Shown: positions 40,564 to 41,292 of the stretch, one piece after another | Layout of the letters: each line of letters opens with the position of its first letter | Numbering within the stretch: position 1 is the first letter of the stretch | Source: an uncultured Flavobacteriales bacterium | Lineage (GTDB): Bacteria > Bacteroidota > Bacteroidia > Flavobacteriales > UBA1820 | DNA length: 41,292 nt | NCBI GenBank assembly: GCA_902478645.1 | Contig: CABSLV010000020.1 | Location: forward strand, 1 to 41,292 | Direction of reading: 5' to 3' | Made by a program: the position numbers and the translations under genes | The notes under the pieces: model-generated | What the model was told of the DNA's origin: nothing | Seen by the model: only the letters and a program-made list of their open reading frames with translations | The model's database searches: none

Positions 40564-41157
40564 TTACTGCCTCTGCAACTCGAAGCCCAACCAAAGCCCG
40601 TCGTAGTTCTCTACCAGCGAACCGATGAGCTCCGCCTGGGAACTGATCCCGGCCGCCAGATCGGTCAGGGACTTCAGCACCGAAATGAGCCGGTCGGCTT
40701 CGAAAGCCATCGACAGCGTATCGCCCGAGACGGAGACTTGCGCCCGGATCGTCGCCGGGGTTTTCGAGAGGGTGATCGTCATCATGCCGCTGTCCGTATC
40801 GAGGGTATAAGTTCCCGCGATGTCCTTTCCCTTGTATCCGAAGGAACACTCCCCCTCCGCGGCGAACGAACAGGAAAATTGCTCCATACCCAAGGTTCGG
40901 TACACGGATTCCAAACGGGATTTCACCTGGCTCGCGGCCACCTGTCCTCCGGCCTTGGCCAAGAGGTCATCGCTCTCCAGACGACAATACGGGCTCGCAT
41001 ACTCCCACTGGCCGATCACTGCCTGCTCGGAAAGCGTCTGCCCGCCTACCGTCTGCTGGAGCACGTCGCCCAATATCGACTTCCAGTCCTGCGCCGATGC
41101 TCCGGTCGAACCCAGCACCACCCAGAAGACCAACCACAGGATATTTCTCGTTTTCAT
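40564..41157 (-). CDS. DUF4923 family secreted protein
   Basis: 197-residue exported protein. The signal peptide (about 1-22) ends TGASAQ, and the mature chain starts DWKSILGDVL. It matches the layout of DUF4923, a Bacteroidales family of unknown function: an N-terminal amphipathic segment, GQWEYASPYCRLESDDLLAKAGG, a helical middle (VKSRLESVYRTLGM), then beta strands (CSFGYKGKDIAGTYTLD, DSGMMTITLSK) and a final helix with DGLWLGFELQ. The start at 41157 was chosen for the signal peptide; an ATG at 41190 would put 11 extra residues before it and lies within the promoter. It is convergent with the phosphatase gene. Confidence 0.82.
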   Translation of the reverse strand: MKTRNILWLVFWVVLGSTGASAQDWKSILGDVLQQTVGGQTLSEQAVIGQWEYASPYCRLESDDLLAKAGGQVAASQVKSRLESVYRTLGMEQFSCSFAAEGECSFGYKGKDIAGTYTLDTDSGMMTITLSKTPATIRAQVSVSGDTLSMAFEADRLISVLKSLTDLAAGISSQAELIGSLVENYDGLWLGFELQRQ

Positions 41158-41187
41158 CTTCCGATTTCCTTTCAAATTTCTCGAAGA

Positions 41188-41219
41188 CAAAGATAAACCC
41201 TCCTGTTTTTCAGGTCAAA
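41188..41219 (-). promoter_or_regulatory. Promoter of the DUF4923 gene
   Basis: The minus strand has TTTG (41219-41216), 20 bases, then TATCTTTG (41195-41188). Both elements match the Bacteroidota consensus. The leader to the ATG at 41157 is about 25 bases. The remaining 73 bases to the window end show nothing else recognisable. Confidence 0.75.
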
Positions 41220-41292
41220 AAAAATCGACCGGCAGGGATTTTCCGACGACCAACGGCCTTTTTTCCCCTTTTCAAAACATCCATCCGGAGGA

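Overview
The window is one contiguous stretch of a Bacteroidota (order Bacteroidales) chromosome. The evidence is the Bacteroidota promoter grammar (TTTG, about 19 bases, then TAnnTTTG) at several genes, Bacteroidales families such as DUF4251, DUF4923 and a 6-bladed-propeller lipoprotein, and the archaeal/eukaryal-like prolyl-tRNA synthetase. The sequence is GC-rich for that order, which would fit a Rikenellaceae/Alistipes-like genome, but that placement is inference. Most of it is ordinary housekeeping DNA. No phage, transposase, CRISPR array or tRNA was seen.

Layout. 1-3373 (minus strand): two tandem near-identical propeller lipoprotein genes, one cut by the window edge, then an acyltransferase and a Crp-like regulator. 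3709-8975 (minus): yidC, pyrG, a small membrane protein and a MacB-type permease. 9157-14696 (minus): the CCA-adding enzyme gene, asd, mltG, an acetyltransferase gene and dapF, so two diaminopimelate/lysine genes and one peptidoglycan gene lie close together. 14923-18540 (plus): a polyprenol-phosphate glycosyltransferase, a Sua5-type tRNA modification gene, an FNR-like regulator and menE. 18621-22108 (minus): a secreted esterase and two cyclophilin-FKBP fusions. 22202-28438: a LuxE-like synthetase, a small secreted protein, proS (minus), and a lipoprotein plus outer-membrane beta-barrel pair. 28526-33022 (minus): pssA, rmuC, an S1/P1 nuclease, a ferredoxin and a FabK-like reductase. 33365-33753 (minus): RNase P RNA. 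33921-40387 (plus): a DUF4251 protein, a cobalamin riboswitch with a btuFCD-type transporter, a PLP-dependent dehydratase and an alkaline phosphatase. 41157-40564 (minus): a DUF4923 protein.

The most unusual material is non-coding. (1) An element of about 80 bp occurs three times (14821-14900 plus; 10758-10681 minus; 33197-33120 minus). Each copy ends in a Bacteroidota -7 box just upstream of a gene. It contains a conserved GAAAAC-TTC-GTTTTC core and an outer stem whose two arms change together between copies. (2) The last codons of the Sua5 gene plus its terminator are repeated in tandem three times with a 155/156-bp period. The copies differ mainly in one three-residue stretch. (3) Four intergenic hairpins have near-perfect stems of 27-32 bp, much longer than ordinary terminators, and three lie between convergent genes.

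Functional links: the riboswitch and btuFCD form a vitamin B12 uptake unit. rmuC-pssA, dapF-acetyltransferase, pyrG-yidC, glycosyltransferase-sua5, the two PPIases and dehydratase-phosphatase look like short operons from spacing. All functional calls rest on reading motifs by eye; no database search was possible.
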